Below are positions 51,617 through 62,200 of a DNA stretch of 62,655 nt, one piece after another. Below the pieces are notes generated by a model. The model searched no databases and was not told the DNA's origin. It was given only the letters and a program-made list of their open reading frames with translations. This stretch comes from Chloroflexota bacterium. GTDB lineage: Bacteria; Chloroflexota; Anaerolineae; DUEN01. A program made the position numbers and the translations under genes. Within the stretch, counting starts at the first letter, position 1, and every line of letters starts with the position of its first letter. The stretch covers positions 1-62,655 of the forward strand of contig JAADGJ010000074.1 in the NCBI GenBank assembly GCA_013152435.1. The letters run 5' to 3'.

Positions 51617-52798
51617 ATGCTGCGCTTTTTGACGGCCGGGGAGTCCCATGGGCCATACCTGACGGCGATCCTGGAGGGGATGCCGGCGGGGCTCCCGCTC
51701 TCGCCGGATGACATCAACCGTGACATGGCGCGCCGCCAGAAGGGGTACGGCTCCGGCGGCCGCATGAAGATCGAAAAGGACGCGGTGGAGATCGCCGCGG
51801 GGGTGATGAACGGGCGCACCACCGGCGGGCCTATCTCCTTCCGCATCGTCAACCGGGACTACGCCCAGTGGCGGGACCGGGACGTCAAGCCCATGACCGT
51901 GCCCCGGCCGGGGCACGCCGACCTGACCGGGGCCATCAAGTACGGATACCGGGAGCTGCGGCTGGCGCTGGAGCGGGCCAGCGCCCGGGAGACGGCCGCC
52001 CGCGTCGCCGTGGGCGCGGCCTGTCGTCGGCTGCTGGCCGAGTTCGGCATCGTCGTGGGTTCCTATACCCTCGAGATCGGCGGGGTGGACGCCAGGCCGC
52101 CGGAGGACATGCCGTATCCGGAGCGGTTCGCCGCCGCCGAGGGGAACGACGTGCGGGTGGTCCACCCGGACCGGGTGGAGGCCGTGCGCGAGCGCATCCG
52201 CCAGGCGATGGAGGACAGGGACACGCTGGGTGGCGTGATCGAGGTGGTGGCGCTGCACGTGCCGCCGGGGCTGGGCTCTCACGTCCAGTGGGATCGGCGG
52301 CTGGACGCCCGGCTGGCCTGGGCGCTGATGTCCGTGCCCGCCATGAAGGGCGTGGAGATCGGCCCCGCGTTCGAGAACGCCCGGCGGCCGGGCACCCAGG
52401 TGCACGATGAGATCTTCCTGGAGGACGGCCGGCTGGTGCGGCGGACCAACCGCGCCGGCGGCTTCGAGGGGGGGATCACCACGGGCGAGCCCATCGTCGC
52501 CCGCGTGGCCATGAAGCCCATCGCCACCACGCTGAACCCGTTGCGATCGGTGGATCTGGCCACAGGGAAGCCGGCCACGACGAGCTACGAGCGGTCAGAT
52601 TTCTGCGCCGTGCCGAGGGCCGGCGTGGTATTGGAGGCCATGGCCTGCTTCGTCCTGGCCGACGCGCTGCTCGAAAAGCTGGGAGGAGATGGCCTCGAGG
52701 AGATGCAGCCCCGCTTCCAAGCGTTGCGTCAGGCCCGGCTGGAGGACCTTCCCATGGACGGCGAGCCGTGGCGATTTGGGTATACGACCCTGGAGTAG
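51617..52798 (+). CDS. aroC: Chorismate synthase
   Basis: Last step of the shikimate pathway: FMN-dependent elimination of phosphate from EPSP to give chorismate. The 393-residue protein has the family start MLRFLTAGESHGP, RRQKGYGSGGRM, TGGPISF, PRPGHADLTGAIKYG, ERASARETAARVAVGA, the late GGFEGGITTGEPI and RSDFCAVPRAGVV. AAACGGGGAAGGAAC supplies a ribosome-binding site. It lies behind a 460-bp repeat-rich spacer and is probably expressed separately from aroA-aroE. Confidence 0.97.
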   Translation: MLRFLTAGESHGPYLTAILEGMPAGLPLSPDDINRDMARRQKGYGSGGRMKIEKDAVEIAAGVMNGRTTGGPISFRIVNRDYAQWRDRDVKPMTVPRPGHADLTGAIKYGYRELRLALERASARETAARVAVGAACRRLLAEFGIVVGSYTLEIGGVDARPPEDMPYPERFAAAEGNDVRVVHPDRVEAVRERIRQAMEDRDTLGGVIEVVALHVPPGLGSHVQWDRRLDARLAWALMSVPAMKGVEIGPAFENARRPGTQVHDEIFLEDGRLVRRTNRAGGFEGGITTGEPIVARVAMKPIATTLNPLRSVDLATGKPATTSYERSDFCAVPRAGVVLEAMACFVLADALLEKLGGDGLEEMQPRFQALRQARLEDLPMDGEPWRFGYTTLE

Positions 52799-52808
52799 CT
52801 GACAGCAG

Positions 52809-52913
52809 GTAGGGGCGACGCATCCTCAGAGATCTCGCTGAGACAGGCGCCAGTGTCTCCGATGTAGGGAATTCGCGTCATACAGCCGGCGTCATAGGAT
52901 GCGTCGCCCCTAC
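52809..52913. mobile_element. MITE-like element with 18-bp perfect terminal inverted repeats
   Basis: GTAGGGGCGACGCATCCT (52809-52826) and its exact reverse complement (52896-52913) enclose a 69-bp centre without coding content. The GTAGGGGCGAC ends are shared with palindromes elsewhere in the window, which suggests a mobile or formerly mobile repeat. No clear target duplication flanks it. It lies between the convergent ends of aroC and the NTPase gene and could also form a long stem that ends both transcripts. Confidence 0.65.
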
Positions 52914-52997
52914 TACTTGAAAAGGCCAGACTTCAGGAGAGATCAAAGAGGTAGTGATGAGGGCGTTGACGGTCGCCTCCCTGTGAAGGTGCTGCGC

Positions 52998-55667
52998 TTA
53001 CGGAGCGTCCTCCCCCGACAGTTTCTGGAGCACCTCCACAGCCGGCGCCAAGAGTTCCTCATCCGGTTCCTGGCCCGCCGCCCGGCAGGCCTCAAGATAG
53101 TCGCGAGTCATGTACGCCATGCGGCGGACGAACGCCGCTGGAAGGCGCACGAAGAAAGGTGCAAGTATGCGTACCGCTTGCTCGTAGGCTCTCAGCGCCT
53201 CCTTCGACCGATCCAACTCGGAGAGGCGATCTCCTAAGTTATTGAGACTGGTGGCTAAGTAAGGCAAGAAGGCGTCCGGATTCCGACAAGCCAGATCCCG
53301 ATACCGCTCGACAGCTTCCTCCGTGGCCCGTAAGGCCGCCTCCCGCCGCCCCAACTCGGAAAGCCTGTTGCCCAAGTTGTTGAGACTCATAGCCAGGTCC
53401 GGCAAGAAGGCGTCCGGATTCCGACGAGCCAGATCCCGTCTGATCTTGACGGCTTCCTCCGTGGCCTGTAAGGCCGCCTCCCGCCGCCCTAGCGCCGAGA
53501 GGGCTACCCCCAAATTGCTTCGCCACCTCGCCTGTTCAGCCTCATCACGGGTTACGGCCAGGAAGGCCTGATACAGTCCGACCAACATCTCCCGGTGGGC
53601 CAGGGTGCGCTCGGGATGGTCAGGCAGGTTGGCGCGCCAGGTTTCCATCCAGTCGCGGGCTGCTTCCGGATTGTGCGCGTCCAGTTCCCTAGCCGTTTCC
53701 TCCAGCCAAGCGGCCAGCGTCCCGGCCACGGCTCGCGCGGCCTCCGGATACGCGTCACACAGGCGAGGCAACACCTCTCGGGCAGTGATCAGGGGCCATA
53801 ACAATGGCACAATGTCCTGTGCCCCTACAGCGAGAATCTCAGGTGGTCGAGAGGATACCTTCAAGCGCTGGAAAACCGCCTCCATCTTCCCAGGTGTGGG
53901 CAAGATCGCGCGGGTGAGCGCGGCCAGATCCTTGCATCGCGCCAACACGAAGTCCGCCAGAGGGTCCGGGGCGACAGGCGAGAGCAGGGAGGACGGCCAG
54001 AAACGCTCCTCTGCGGGGAGAGAGGGGACGATATAAGGCACCTGCTGCGCCAGCCAGGGGAGATCCAGCGTCTCCCTCCGCGGGTGACGCACGCCAACCG
54101 GTGGACATCGCTCCCAAAACGCGGCCACTTCCTCGGGCGTGAAGAAGGGACGGCCCAGGGTAGCTGCAACCAGGGCCTGTTCTACGCGCGCCTGGGCCAT
54201 CTGCACCAGGTGGCCATCCAGGCTCCCCCGGGCGATTTGGTCCAAGATGCGGGCCCACTTGTCCCGCTCCCAGTCCCACACATTCTGATAAATGGCTTCT
54301 TCGTCCCGGCTGTCAAGCACCCTGTGCCCCTGTGCAGCCAGGAATGCCAGCAGGATCAAGGCCAGAGGACGACGAGGCAGCGCGTCGTCCTCATACTCTA
54401 CCCGGGGCACATCCTCTCCCACGGCCAGGCGCCTGCGAAACGCGTTCACGGCCACGTCGAAGAGCTCCCGGCGCTCGGCTTCCTTGAGGGAAGGGATGGA
54501 TCGAGGGGCCATGTCCTCGACCAAGAGGCTGCACAGGTGCTCGACACCCCGGATACTCCACTGACGCAGGTCCTCGTAGAACGGGCTACGTCTGGTAGGG
54601 TCCTCTGGCGACGTGGGGGCCTGACGGGTGAGGAAGACCAGCGCCAGGGGGGCCTCCCGCCCCTTCACGGCCACCACCGCGTCCAGCAGGGCCTCCAGAT
54701 GACCAAAGGGACGCATCTCCGCGTAGTCCACGATGAGGAGTGTGGGGCGCTCCGGGTCGGCCCATACCTGTATATGCTCCTCGCTCCACCCCTGAGGGGA
54801 GCGAGGCAGGAAGCCCACCCGCCAGCCGCTTTTCTGCAAAGTCATGCCCACCTCCAACAGGAGACGGGTCTTGCCCGCGCCGCCAGCGCCGTGGAGCCAC
54901 TGCAGCCTTACCCGGGCCTCCTCCCGATCCAAGCCTTGGGCCCAGGTCACCAGATTGTCATGAAGGGAGTGAAACTTTTCCCCGATGAGAGGAATGAGAT
55001 GATACAGGTACTGGGCCTTGAGCTCGTGGAGGGTAAAGCGAGCCTCAGGCTCGACCTGTTCAATTCTCACCACGGGATCGAGAGCGTCCCAGGCCCTCGC
55101 CCTGGGGGATCGCGCTTGCTCTTCGAGCTGTTGCTGCAGCGCAGTCAGCGCCCCGTCGAGGTGATCCAATCGCTCCAGCGTTACCTGCTGGAAACCCAGA
55201 TCTCGAATCTCCGGATACCTCAGAAGGGTCTCATAGTATGTGCGCACCAGATGTTTGATAGCAAGGAGCGCCCCCTCTTCCACCAGTTGCAAGCGCTTTT
55301 CCCCCGCCTTGAGGGTTGCTTCAGCGGCTTTCCGGGGGTCGAAGTTCAGGTCCGCCAGCGCTCGTTCGTCCAGGCCGTGATCCTGCAGCAAAAAGAGGGC
55401 TTCGATGTAGGCATGTTGCGCCAGATCGCGACCGGAGGAAGACATCTCCCTTTCCAGGAAACATGCCCAGTCCTCACACGCCTTCTCCAGGGCTCGGCAA
55501 GCCTGCGCGTCAGCGGAGACGTCGGAGAGCCAATCTTCATAGATCTGATACAGGGTCTGGGCCACGTCCAGCCCGCCCAGCACCTCCCTCAGGATGGGCA
55601 CGCGTCGGGCGGCAACGACAAAAACGGTCAGACCAATGGTGTGGATGCCCCTGCGCCTCGAGGACAC
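52998..55667 (-). CDS. STAND-like P-loop NTPase with C-terminal TPRs
   Basis: About 889 residues. The first 240 are helical and match no domain I recognise. Then comes a P-loop NTPase: Walker A HGAGGAGKTR (about residues 259-268), Walker B LLIVDYAE, sensor LVFLTRQ, and a helical lid region. The C-terminus (about 730-870) has Nephrocystin-like TPRs, including two 46-residue repeats that are nearly identical (GRREAAL..ATEEAV ... NNLG.RLSEL). This order is that of STAND signalling ATPases, which switch on effectors upon binding a trigger; several are anti-phage sensors. No effector domain is obvious. GGAGGG five bases before the GTG at 55667 sets the start; a TTG at 55679 is less likely. Confidence 0.78.
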   Translation of the reverse strand: MSSRRRGIHTIGLTVFVVAARRVPILREVLGGLDVAQTLYQIYEDWLSDVSADAQACRALEKACEDWACFLEREMSSSGRDLAQHAYIEALFLLQDHGLDERALADLNFDPRKAAEATLKAGEKRLQLVEEGALLAIKHLVRTYYETLLRYPEIRDLGFQQVTLERLDHLDGALTALQQQLEEQARSPRARAWDALDPVVRIEQVEPEARFTLHELKAQYLYHLIPLIGEKFHSLHDNLVTWAQGLDREEARVRLQWLHGAGGAGKTRLLLEVGMTLQKSGWRVGFLPRSPQGWSEEHIQVWADPERPTLLIVDYAEMRPFGHLEALLDAVVAVKGREAPLALVFLTRQAPTSPEDPTRRSPFYEDLRQWSIRGVEHLCSLLVEDMAPRSIPSLKEAERRELFDVAVNAFRRRLAVGEDVPRVEYEDDALPRRPLALILLAFLAAQGHRVLDSRDEEAIYQNVWDWERDKWARILDQIARGSLDGHLVQMAQARVEQALVAATLGRPFFTPEEVAAFWERCPPVGVRHPRRETLDLPWLAQQVPYIVPSLPAEERFWPSSLLSPVAPDPLADFVLARCKDLAALTRAILPTPGKMEAVFQRLKVSSRPPEILAVGAQDIVPLLWPLITAREVLPRLCDAYPEAARAVAGTLAAWLEETARELDAHNPEAARDWMETWRANLPDHPERTLAHREMLVGLYQAFLAVTRDEAEQARWRSNLGVALSALGRREAALQATEEAVKIRRDLARRNPDAFLPDLAMSLNNLGNRLSELGRREAALRATEEAVERYRDLACRNPDAFLPYLATSLNNLGDRLSELDRSKEALRAYEQAVRILAPFFVRLPAAFVRRMAYMTRDYLEACRAAGQEPDEELLAPAVEVLQKLSGEDAP
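53214..53489 (-). repeat. Tandem 138-bp DNA repeat inside the NTPase gene
   Basis: Two consecutive 138-bp units (53489-53352 and 53351-53214) encode nearly identical 46-residue TPRs, and the DNA itself is highly similar. This indicates a recent duplication and possible length variation by slippage. Confidence 0.7.
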
Positions 55668-56210
55668 GGTTCCCTCCAATGCGGAAACGCGGGCGAGAAA
55701 CTATACGGATCTTGCCTGCCCCATTTTACTACGACAGCGGCCATCGACGCAACGGCCGGCCAGCGACAAGGGCTCGCGGGCATCCCTGACCAAGGTACGC
55801 CATATCCCCGGCAAATTCCCATACCTGGCGGCCCGAACTTTTTGTATAATATTCTTAAGGTAGATCCCGGCCGGGCGACCCGCCCACGGAGGGATCCTAC
55901 CCTTGGAGGCTTACGTCGGAGGGGCTCCCCTCCACGCTTCCCTCCTCAGGGACAAGCGCCCCTGAAGAGAGAAAAGCTCGAGGCCCGAGGCAGACGGCGG
56001 AGGAAGGGCGACGACGCGCACACCCCCTCCCCAAAACCCGGGCATGGCGCTCCAGTCCCCGCAGCAACGCTCCAAAGAGTGCGTTTGAACACCCAACCAA
56101 AGATGGGCTACCCGAAAAATCGAACAGTACATGAATAGCCGCGGAGGCCTCTCCACGGCCCATATCCCCTGGGGAGAGCGCCTCGAAGGCGGACATCAGG
56201 AGGTATTGTC
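55668..56210. other. Divergent intergenic region, 543 bp, with repeat
   Basis: Between the NTPase gene and the giant surface-protein gene. A TATAAT at 55845-55850 is the best plus-strand promoter element. From about 55890 to 56091 the sequence contains a GGAGGGGCTCCCCTCC palindrome and ends with GTGCGTTTGAACAC, related to the ends of the 209-467 element. No gene is convincing here. Confidence 0.5.
55845..55850 (+). promoter_or_regulatory. Candidate -10 element for the giant surface-protein gene
   Basis: A perfect TATAAT in an AT-rich patch, without a convincing -35. The leader would be about 350 nt and includes the GC-rich repeat. Confidence 0.35.
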
Positions 56211-59200
56211 ATGCACATGGAGAAGCTGCTCCGCTCCCCCCTGTTCCTCCTTTTCATCGTCCTCGTCGTCCTGGGGATCACGCTCGTTCCGCCCCTACCC
56301 TCATGGGGTGTAAGCGATGCCGCACGGGCCGCGGGGATCTCCACCCCTTATGCGATCAGCCAGGGCCAGTGGACAAAGGTCGATCTCGGCACCCTCATCA
56401 GCGACTTTCGCGCCATATGGGGGACATCCCCTAGCGACATCTACGTCGTAGGAAGCCGCTACACCATCCTGCATTACGACGGGACCTCATGGAGCCGGGT
56501 TGGACCCAATAACCTCTCTTACTATCTATACGACGTTTGGGGCTCCGCCTCTAACGATGTGTATGTCCTGGGCGAATATGGAGAGGTATATCACTACAAT
56601 GGCAGCACGTGGTCCAACTTCCAGCTGACGCAGGCAGGTAGCTCACTGGGGCTGAGCCGGGCATATAGCATTTGGGGAACAGGACCGGATAACATCTTCA
56701 TCGTCGGAGGCAATGACTCAGGAACCGCCAGCACTGAGGGACGTATCTTTCACTATGACGGCAGCACCTGGTCACTCCAATTCGTCGTCTCAAGCCTGGG
56801 ATACCTCTGGTTCAACCACGTATGGGGCCTATCTCCCACGGAGGTCTATGCTCTGACGAACACGGGGGAAATCTACCGCTATGACGGCACCCTATGGCAA
56901 CCCATGTCCTCTCCCACGACATCCGCGCTCTTCGGCATGTGGGGGACCTCATCGAGCAACCTCTACATCGTCGGAGAAAGCGGAAGAGCATACCACTACG
57001 ATGGCTCCTCCTGGAGTCCTCTCACCCTTCCCCTGAACCGATCGACCGACTACATCTACGGCATTTGGGGCACCTCTGCCACAGATATCTACGCCGTAGG
57101 AGACAGCGGGTCTATCGTCCACTATGACGGAAGCACCTGGTCATCCATGAACAGCGGGGTTACCAATGGGCTGCGGGATGTATGGGGCACGAGCAGCATT
57201 GTGTACGCGGTGGGCAATGAAACAACGATCCTGTACCACACAGCCTCTGCCGCCACTCCTACCCCGACATCCACGCCCACGTCCACATCCACACCCACGC
57301 CTACCCCGACGAGCACGCCGACGGCAACCCCTACACCTACAACCGAATATATCGTGGTCACCGACACCCCTACGCCTACGCCGACCCCCACGCCCACGAC
57401 CACACGTGAATATCACTTTGAGGGAGCGGTGAAGGACTCTGCCGGCAATCCCTTGATAGGCGTGCTCATCCGGCTCCTCGCGCGCACCACCGAGGAGGAG
57501 GCCTGGAATGCCATCCAGGAAGTGTATACCGATCGGCAGGGACTGTACGCCCTCTACCGGCAGGAGGTTGCAGGCTATCGCGACTATCGCGTCGTCGAGG
57601 TGGACCCGCCCGGCTACGTGTCCACGGGGGCGGAGGCAGCTCCCGGCGGCACGGTCATCGATTACAACACCATCGAGTTCCTCAATCCGCCCTCCGGCTA
57701 TTACCGGGGCAACGTCTTCTATGATGCCAAAGCGCCCCCCACCCCCACCCCGACGCCTACGCCCGGCATCCCTATCCTGACCATGGGCGTCTCCGGGGAA
57801 GCCCAGAAAACATGCCCATCATCCGACGAATGGCGGGTTCAGAACATTATCCTTTCCGTCAACGAGGTCTCGGACTGGCAGGTCTCCTCGATCACGTTCA
57901 ACGCGTCGGGTACGGGAAATGAAAAGGACGATATCCAGGAAGCGCATCTCTATTACGGCAACCGCCTCTTAGGCACGGCCAGATACGACAGGGATAATGG
58001 CTCCATCTCGTTCAGCTTCGGGTTGCACATCCCCAAGGGCGGGACGGTGCGCCTGCGGCTGACCTACAAGCTCGATCCGGACAAGATGACCTGGGATGCC
58101 CGCAGCAAGACCTTCCAGGTGACCACGAGCGTGAAGCAGCTAGGAGCTATCCCCCTTGATCCACCCACCGACAAGTACGAGAAGCTGCCGCCCAATCCCA
58201 TCGTGGGGCCGGAACACGAGATCGCCCGAGTGTGGAATGTCTCCCTGAAGCCGGAGAAGGGATTTGGCACCATTCAAGGAGGGATCGACGCGGACGTCAC
58301 CGTGGATGGCCACACACTGGAAGTCTGCCCTGACACCTACCGAGAGAACGTGCGCGTCACCAAAGAGCTGACCATCCTGGCGCAATCCCCCCTCACTTCC
58401 CTCATCGAGGCCGCCCAACCTGACGCGCACGCGGTGGAGATCACCCGAAACAACACCACCATCCATGGATTCGTCATCTATGGCGCCACCGGCGAGGGCA
58501 AGGCAAGCATCGCCGCCCATCCCACCAACGGCGTCTCGAACCTCACCAACGTCCAAATCCTCAAAAACCGCCTGGAAGGCAACGATTACGGGCTCTTCTT
58601 CAAGGACGTGGCCAACAGCCTTGTGCGCGACAATATCCTGCAGAATAACCGGGCCTACGGCGCCTACCTTGGCCCCAACATCCTGACCAATGACGAGGAG
58701 CAGCGGATCCGCTTCGAGAGGAACAAAGTCTCACACAATGGCGGAGGGATCTTCCTTGACGGCGTTTTCGACGCCCTGATCACCGACAACACGGTGGAGA
58801 AAAATCGAGCGCGTGCGTCGCTCACCCAGGCCGAACAGCAACTGCCCCTCGGCCATGGCGTCTATCTGCGTGATTCACACATGGTGCACCTGCGGAATAA
58901 CAAGATCGGCCACCACTCCGGACATGGCATCGTGGTCGAAGGGGGCGGGAGCCAGACGACCTCCAATGTGCTGGAGGGGGATGCGATCTACGATAGCGGA
59001 GGATACGGCATCTATGTCAAGAACGCGAAATACACCCGGATCATCAACCCGATATTGATATCTAACGCTGGGGACGCCATCTATATCGAAGGCGGCGAGG
59101 GCACTCGCATCTCCCAAGAGGATAACGACCGAGGAAAGGATTGCTCCATTGATCTTACGGACGCCATCACGGCATCCGCCCGCGCCATCGTGGTGACGGG

Positions 59201-62200
59201 CGGCGCGCGGGATACCCGGGTAGTGGGATGCACTCTCGCCCTGCGGGATACGGACACGGGCATCTACGGAGAGAACGCCACGAACCTGACCGCGCGCGCC
59301 AATCTCATCTTCTACGGCACCTACGGCGTGTATCTCAAGAACGTCACCGGCTTCCTCATGTTGGAGAAAAACGCCCTCCAAGACCAGAAGGAGGAGGCTT
59401 TGCGTTGCGAGGATTCCCGTGATCTGGACATCCGCCAGGGGAACGAGTTCTTCCTCCCGGGCAAAGCAGCCCTGGCTTTCTACCGCTGCACCACGACCCG
59501 TCGGGACGATCAGAACCGAGTCTGGAATAATATCATCGACGGGCGCGCACGCACCAAGCAAGGCATCTACATAGAGGATAGTTCATCCCTGTGGGTGGGG
59601 GAGAATACGATGAGGAACCTCGTCGAAACGGGCGTGGCCATCGCCAACGCTCAGGGGATCGAGGTCGCGCGCAACACCATCGCCGATGTTCAGCAGAACG
59701 GCGTGATCGTCTCCTCGGCCCAGGATGTGGACATCCGGGAGAACACCTTGACCAACATCTCGCAAGACGCCGTGGCCATCACCTCATCCCAAGACGTGCA
59801 GGTCCAAAAGAACACGATCAATGGCGTCGGACGTACAGGCGTGCGCGCGGTGTCCTCCAGCAAAGTGATCCTGCAAGAGAACACGATCCAGTACTCGGCC
59901 GCCCAATCTGGCATCCGCCCGAGCGCCTCCTCGCTTCCTATCAACGGCATGTACCTGGTCAACCTCTCGGACAGCCGCATCGTCACCAACACGGTGAGGA
60001 ACATGGTCGGCCGGGGCATCATGGCCCGCGGCGGGCAGAATATGGTGGTGAGCGGCAATACGATCCAGGGGAACAACGGCGGCCTCCTGTTGTGGGAGAG
60101 CCCCGCCCAGGTGCGAGGCAACACGGTGAAGGACAACCGTGGCTATGGGATCTTCCTCTACAAAAGCGAGAAGACCACGGTGGCGGGCAATACGGTGGGC
60201 CCCACGGCCCTCGGCATGGCCCAGGACCCCGCCGTGCGACGGGGGGTGAATACCACGGGTGGGCACGGCATCCTCCAGTTCTGGGGCAAGGAGAACCGCA
60301 TTGAGGGGAACGAGGTCACCTACAGCGCCGGCACCGGGATCTATCTGGAGTGCTACGGCCAGACCATGGACAAAGTCGGCTGCGAGCGAACGGCCATCCT
60401 CAAGAACGAGGTGGCGGCCAACACCGGCCACGGTATCCTCATCTCCTATGGAGATCACGTGAACGTCAAGGGCAACCTCATCGCCAACAACAGCGGCGAT
60501 GGGATCTATCTGCATCATGCCATCGCTGCCACCGTCGCCCAGGCCGACGACGAAACCCCCAACCGCATCCGCGAGGTACGAAACGGCATCGCGGTCATCG
60601 GCGGCGGTGGCCATCACATCTGGTCGAACCAGGTGAGCAAGCCCCGCGAGCATGGCATCACGCTGGTGAACACCACCAAGAACACGGTGTGGAACAACGA
60701 GATCTCCGACGCCGCCAAGGATGGCATCCATCTGGAGAAGGCGCCGCGCAATACGGGCTGGGACGGGAGTTCCGGCATCGAACTGAATCGCGTCACCAAG
60801 AGCGGGCGCTATGGCATCTATCTGGACGAGTCCCCGGAGAACAGAATTGGGGCGAACACCGTCGAGGACAGCCCATACGATGGGATCTACCTGCGGCTCT
60901 CCCACAAGAGCCGCGTGCAGGGCAATAAGGTGTATCGCAGCGGGCGCTACGGCATCCACTTCCAGGAAACCCATCAGAGCGAGATATCCAAGAACATCGT
61001 ACAGGAGCAAGGGGAACACGGCATCGTGCTGGATAGCGGCTCCCAGCGCAATGTGTTGAAAGAAAACCTGGTGGGTATGGACAAGGGCAACGGCGGCGAT
61101 GGGCTGCGCCTGGCCTACGCGCACAAGAACGAGATCCTCAACAACCAGTTCCAGTTCAACAAGGGCCACGGCGTCTCTCTCTTCGTGGCCGAGGGCAATA
61201 AGATCGAGAACAACACCTTTGTGGAGAATGAGGGAGACGGCGTCTACAGCGACGGTTCCCGCCAAACACAGATCCTGAACAACCGCTTCGAGGATAACAA
61301 GGGCAACGCGATCGCCCTGAAGAACAGCACGGTAGATCGTCGAGCCAGGCGTACGGTGGTGCGGGGGAACCGGGCAACACAAAACTACGACTTCGGCTGG
61401 GGCAAAAACGGCATCCTGGTAGACACGGCCAACTACATCGAGATCCTCAGCAACATCGTGACCAACCATCCCGAGTACGGGATCTACATCAATCGCACGG
61501 ATCACACCACGGTCCTGGGCAACCGTCTGTTGAACAACTGCGGCGGCATCTACATCCAGAATAGCCAGTTCCTGGCCGGCACCATGGGCAACAACACCAT
61601 CAACAACAGCTGGTGCCTGTTCACAGGCATTCACCTGAAGAACGCCAGTCCCCGCATCGAGGGCAACCAGATCTCTGGTAACGCCGGGGACGGCATCATC
61701 GCAGAGGAGGGGTCGAACCCGGAGATCGTGAACAACGCGATCACAAACAACGGCCGCGACGGCATCCGCACCATGAGTGGGTCCCAGCCCACGGTGCGGG
61801 ACAATACCTTCAACGGGAACGCGGCGTTCGGCCTGCGCAACGAGGACACCTCGGTGACCGTGGACGCTCGCGGCAACTGGTGGGGCGACGCCAGCGGCCC
61901 GAGCGGCGAGGGGCCCGGCTCAGGCGATGCGGTGAGCGCAGGCGTGGACTTCACGGGCTGGCTCCCCACCCCCGCCGGCCTCACGGCCCGGGCCGAGCCG
62001 GCGGAATTGTGGGCGCCGCCGAGTGGCCAGGTGGTAGCGCACGTGTACCTGCAAACGCTGACCGCTCTCCCCGCTGCCGTCACGGTGACGGTGGGTGACG
62101 AGCAAGGCTGGACGCCCGCGGGCTACAGCTTCCGGACGACCATCACCGAGACCGCGGGAATGGCGTTGCCCATCACCATCACCGTGCCCGCGAACGCGGC

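Noticed and set aside
54084-56138. Long plus-strand open frame (684 codons) opposite the NTPase gene
   Set aside because: It is antisense to a clear P-loop/TPR protein and has low-complexity composition typical of GC-rich shadow frames.
59784-61634. Long minus-strand open frame (616 codons) opposite the beta-helix gene
   Set aside because: It mirrors the repeat periodicity of the real gene on the other strand and has no independent domain.
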